From contig JAGVPR010000238.1 in the NCBI GenBank assembly GCA_020052115.1, forward strand, positions 1-6,372: a stretch of 6,372 nt of DNA, in the 5' to 3' direction. This DNA is from Candidatus Eiseniibacteriota bacterium. Its GTDB lineage: Bacteria; Eisenbacteria; RBG-16-71-46; JAGVPR01. Positions 4,985 to 6,372 of this stretch are shown here, piece after piece; the stretch's first letter is position 1, and each line of letters begins with the position of its first letter. Both the position numbers and the translations under genes were made by a program. The notes under the pieces were generated by a model. That model was not told the DNA's origin, made no database searches, and saw nothing but the letters and a program-made list of their open reading frames with translations.

Positions 4985-6301
4985 TCACCGGCGTTCCGCC
5001 TGTCGGTCTCCGGACCGGACCAGCGCCAGCTCCCGTAAGCCGCCTGCGAGGAGAATCAGCGCCGAAAACCCGATCATGACGCCCGCCGTGCCCGCGGTGA
5101 TTTCCACACCGATGTTCTGGACCGGCTCGACCGCGAGCGTGAGCAGCGCGAAGGCCGGCAGGATCCTCCGCCAGACTATCGCTCCTCGCTCCGACGACGC
5201 GGCCCCGAGCGGCCGAAGGAGGATGAGGAGCATCGGGATGGTGAAGACGAAGTAGTGAAGCCATGCGAGCTGGGGGATGAGCAGGAGGAGGAGGCAGCCG
5301 ATCGAGAGAGGGAGCCCCTCGACGAGAGCATCCGGGATCGCCGCCGGGCTGCCCGCGCGCGACCCTGGAGTCCGGCGCGTCCTGATCATCGTTGCGAGCA
5401 CGGCTCCCGCGAAGAGGATTCCGAGGACGAGCGAGGGATTGAAGCCGATCTGATCGCCGATGAGGCGCGCCGGGGCGAAGTTGCCGAGATCCACCGTGAT
5501 GATGTCCGCGGGCAGCGAGCGCATCGCCGCGAGCCAGTGCTTCCAGCAATTCGACGAGCCGAAGCTCGCGCTCGCCAGGACCACCGCCAGCACTCCCGCG
5601 GCCGCCCCGCCGATCGCGTGGCGGAGGAGCCGTCCCATCTCGCGATCCACGATCCATCGGACCGCGAGCGCGCCGCCGACGAATGCAACGTTCGGCTTGA
5701 ACGCGAGCGCGAGGCCGAGGATCGCGCCACCGAGGATCTCCCGGTGGCGCCACCGGAGCCGCGTCACGGTCCAGAGGTAGATCGCGAGCGCTGCGAGCTG
5801 CAAGCTGTTCACGTTGCCGACACGCAGGTCGGAGCTGAAGGCCGGGAACCAAGCGGAGAACACGGCGACCGCGCCGAGCGTCGTGGACCACGCATGGCCG
5901 GTAAGCCGCGCCAGCATGACGACCGCGATCACGAGGCATGCGAGCAGGAGGAGCCGGTAGTTCCTGAAGTCGGTCTCGTAGTTGCCGGACGAGAGTGCGC
6001 GGAAGGCGGCGTAGAGAAAGGGGGAGGAGTAGGTCTCGAACTCCTTACGATACTCGGCGACGGCGGCGAGCCGCCGGTTCTCGCCGCGCTTTGCTTCTTC
6101 GAGGAACTCGGCGCCGAGCCGTGCCCGATCCGCATCCGAGTAGATGTTCGTCACGCCCGGGCGGCCCAGGGCCTGCCCGACGGCCCAGAACTGGTAGAAG
6201 TCTATCCCGGTGTCTCGCGCGGCCACCTTCCATGTGACCGAGATCCCGAAGAGCGCAAGAAGGAAGAACAGAGCGAGCTCCGTGTTCCTCAGCGAGTTCA
6301 T
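4985..6301 (-). CDS. GT87/DUF2029-type polytopic glycosyltransferase-like protein
   Basis: A 438-residue membrane protein with about nine to eleven hydrophobic segments, the first near residues 9-27. After it comes DTGIDFYQFWAVGQAL (30-45), followed by NIYSDADR (52-59), the usual GT87 pattern of an acidic, aromatic first outer loop. Asp30 or Asp34 are candidate catalytic residues. Other family hallmarks are SSPFLYAAF (92-100), VGNVNSLQLAALAIYLW (161-177) and LALAFKPNVAF (197-207). GT87 members are GT-C fold enzymes that use polyprenyl-phosphate sugars to build cell-envelope glycans; donor and acceptor here are unknown. ATG 6301 is supported by GGAGGA at 6312-6317, 10 nt upstream. The gene is convergent with ubiE, with the transposase remnant between them. 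The family call is fairly sure; the substrate is not. Confidence 0.85.
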   Translation of the reverse strand: MNSLRNTELALFFLLALFGISVTWKVAARDTGIDFYQFWAVGQALGRPGVTNIYSDADRARLGAEFLEEAKRGENRRLAAVAEYRKEFETYSSPFLYAAFRALSSGNYETDFRNYRLLLLACLVIAVVMLARLTGHAWSTTLGAVAVFSAWFPAFSSDLRVGNVNSLQLAALAIYLWTVTRLRWRHREILGGAILGLALAFKPNVAFVGGALAVRWIVDREMGRLLRHAIGGAAAGVLAVVLASASFGSSNCWKHWLAAMRSLPADIITVDLGNFAPARLIGDQIGFNPSLVLGILFAGAVLATMIRTRRTPGSRAGSPAAIPDALVEGLPLSIGCLLLLLIPQLAWLHYFVFTIPMLLILLRPLGAASSERGAIVWRRILPAFALLTLAVEPVQNIGVEITAGTAGVMIGFSALILLAGGLRELALVRSGDRQAERR

Positions 6302-6355
6302 CTTCTTGGAATCCTCCCCGGTCTCCCCGCCGGCCGCCGCCTCGCCCCGCCCGTT

Positions 6356-6372
6356 AGATCGGAAGAGCGTCG
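6356..6372. other. Illumina TruSeq adapter sequence at contig end
   Basis: The final 17 bases, AGATCGGAAGAGCGTCG, are identical to the start of the standard Illumina TruSeq universal adapter (read-through form). They run to the very last base of the window and lie outside any gene. This is almost certainly untrimmed adapter, so genomic sequence ends at about 6355. Confidence 0.93.

Noticed and set aside
4779..5255. 158-codon plus-strand frame
   Set aside because: It is antisense to the end of the GT87-like gene and the IS remnant, with no SD and no protein-family features.

Overview
The window is high-GC bacterial DNA, roughly two-thirds G+C by eye. It carries six intact protein genes, one decayed transposase and several clear regulatory signals. 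TTG and ATG starts, Shine-Dalgarno (SD) sites, a sigma70-type promoter and a rho-independent terminator all point to Bacteria. The bacterial-type pyruvoyl arginine decarboxylase and the GT87-type membrane protein fit an uncultured, probably environmental lineage. I cannot fix the phylum from the sequence alone. The last 17 bases match the Illumina TruSeq adapter, so this looks like the end of a draft or metagenomic contig.

Left block, 128-2494, plus strand: a tightly packed cluster of wecB-type UDP-GlcNAc 2-epimerase, nth endonuclease III and a small DUF4870-like membrane protein. nth starts inside the end of wecB, and the membrane-protein gene starts in an ATGA overlap with the nth stop. The three are therefore probably co-transcribed, although their functions (cell-surface sugar supply, base-excision repair, unknown membrane role) are unrelated.

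Middle, 2495-2847: a gene-poor stretch with several perfect inverted repeats, a 13-codon arginine-rich mini-ORF with a good SD, a weak terminator-like hairpin and a near-consensus promoter (TTGACA, 17 bp, TAACAT). The promoter drives pdaD (2848-3423), the self-cleaving arginine decarboxylase that makes agmatine for polyamines. pdaD ends in tandem hairpins and a strong terminator. The next gene, a ubiE/menG-type quinone methyltransferase (3478-4182), starts only 5 nt after the terminator T-run.

Right block, 4183-6355, minus strand: a GT87-type polytopic glycosyltransferase (4985-6301) reads leftward. Just after it lies a 40-codon ORF that may be the stump of an interrupted gene. Next comes an insertion-sequence transposase remnant with an internal deletion, a frameshift and a lost 3' end, abutting the ubiE stop codon. 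This looks like an old insertion followed by deletion.

I found no complete novel defence or mobile system. The most interesting untested signal is the candidate arginine-rich leader peptide with competing hairpins upstream of the arginine decarboxylase gene.
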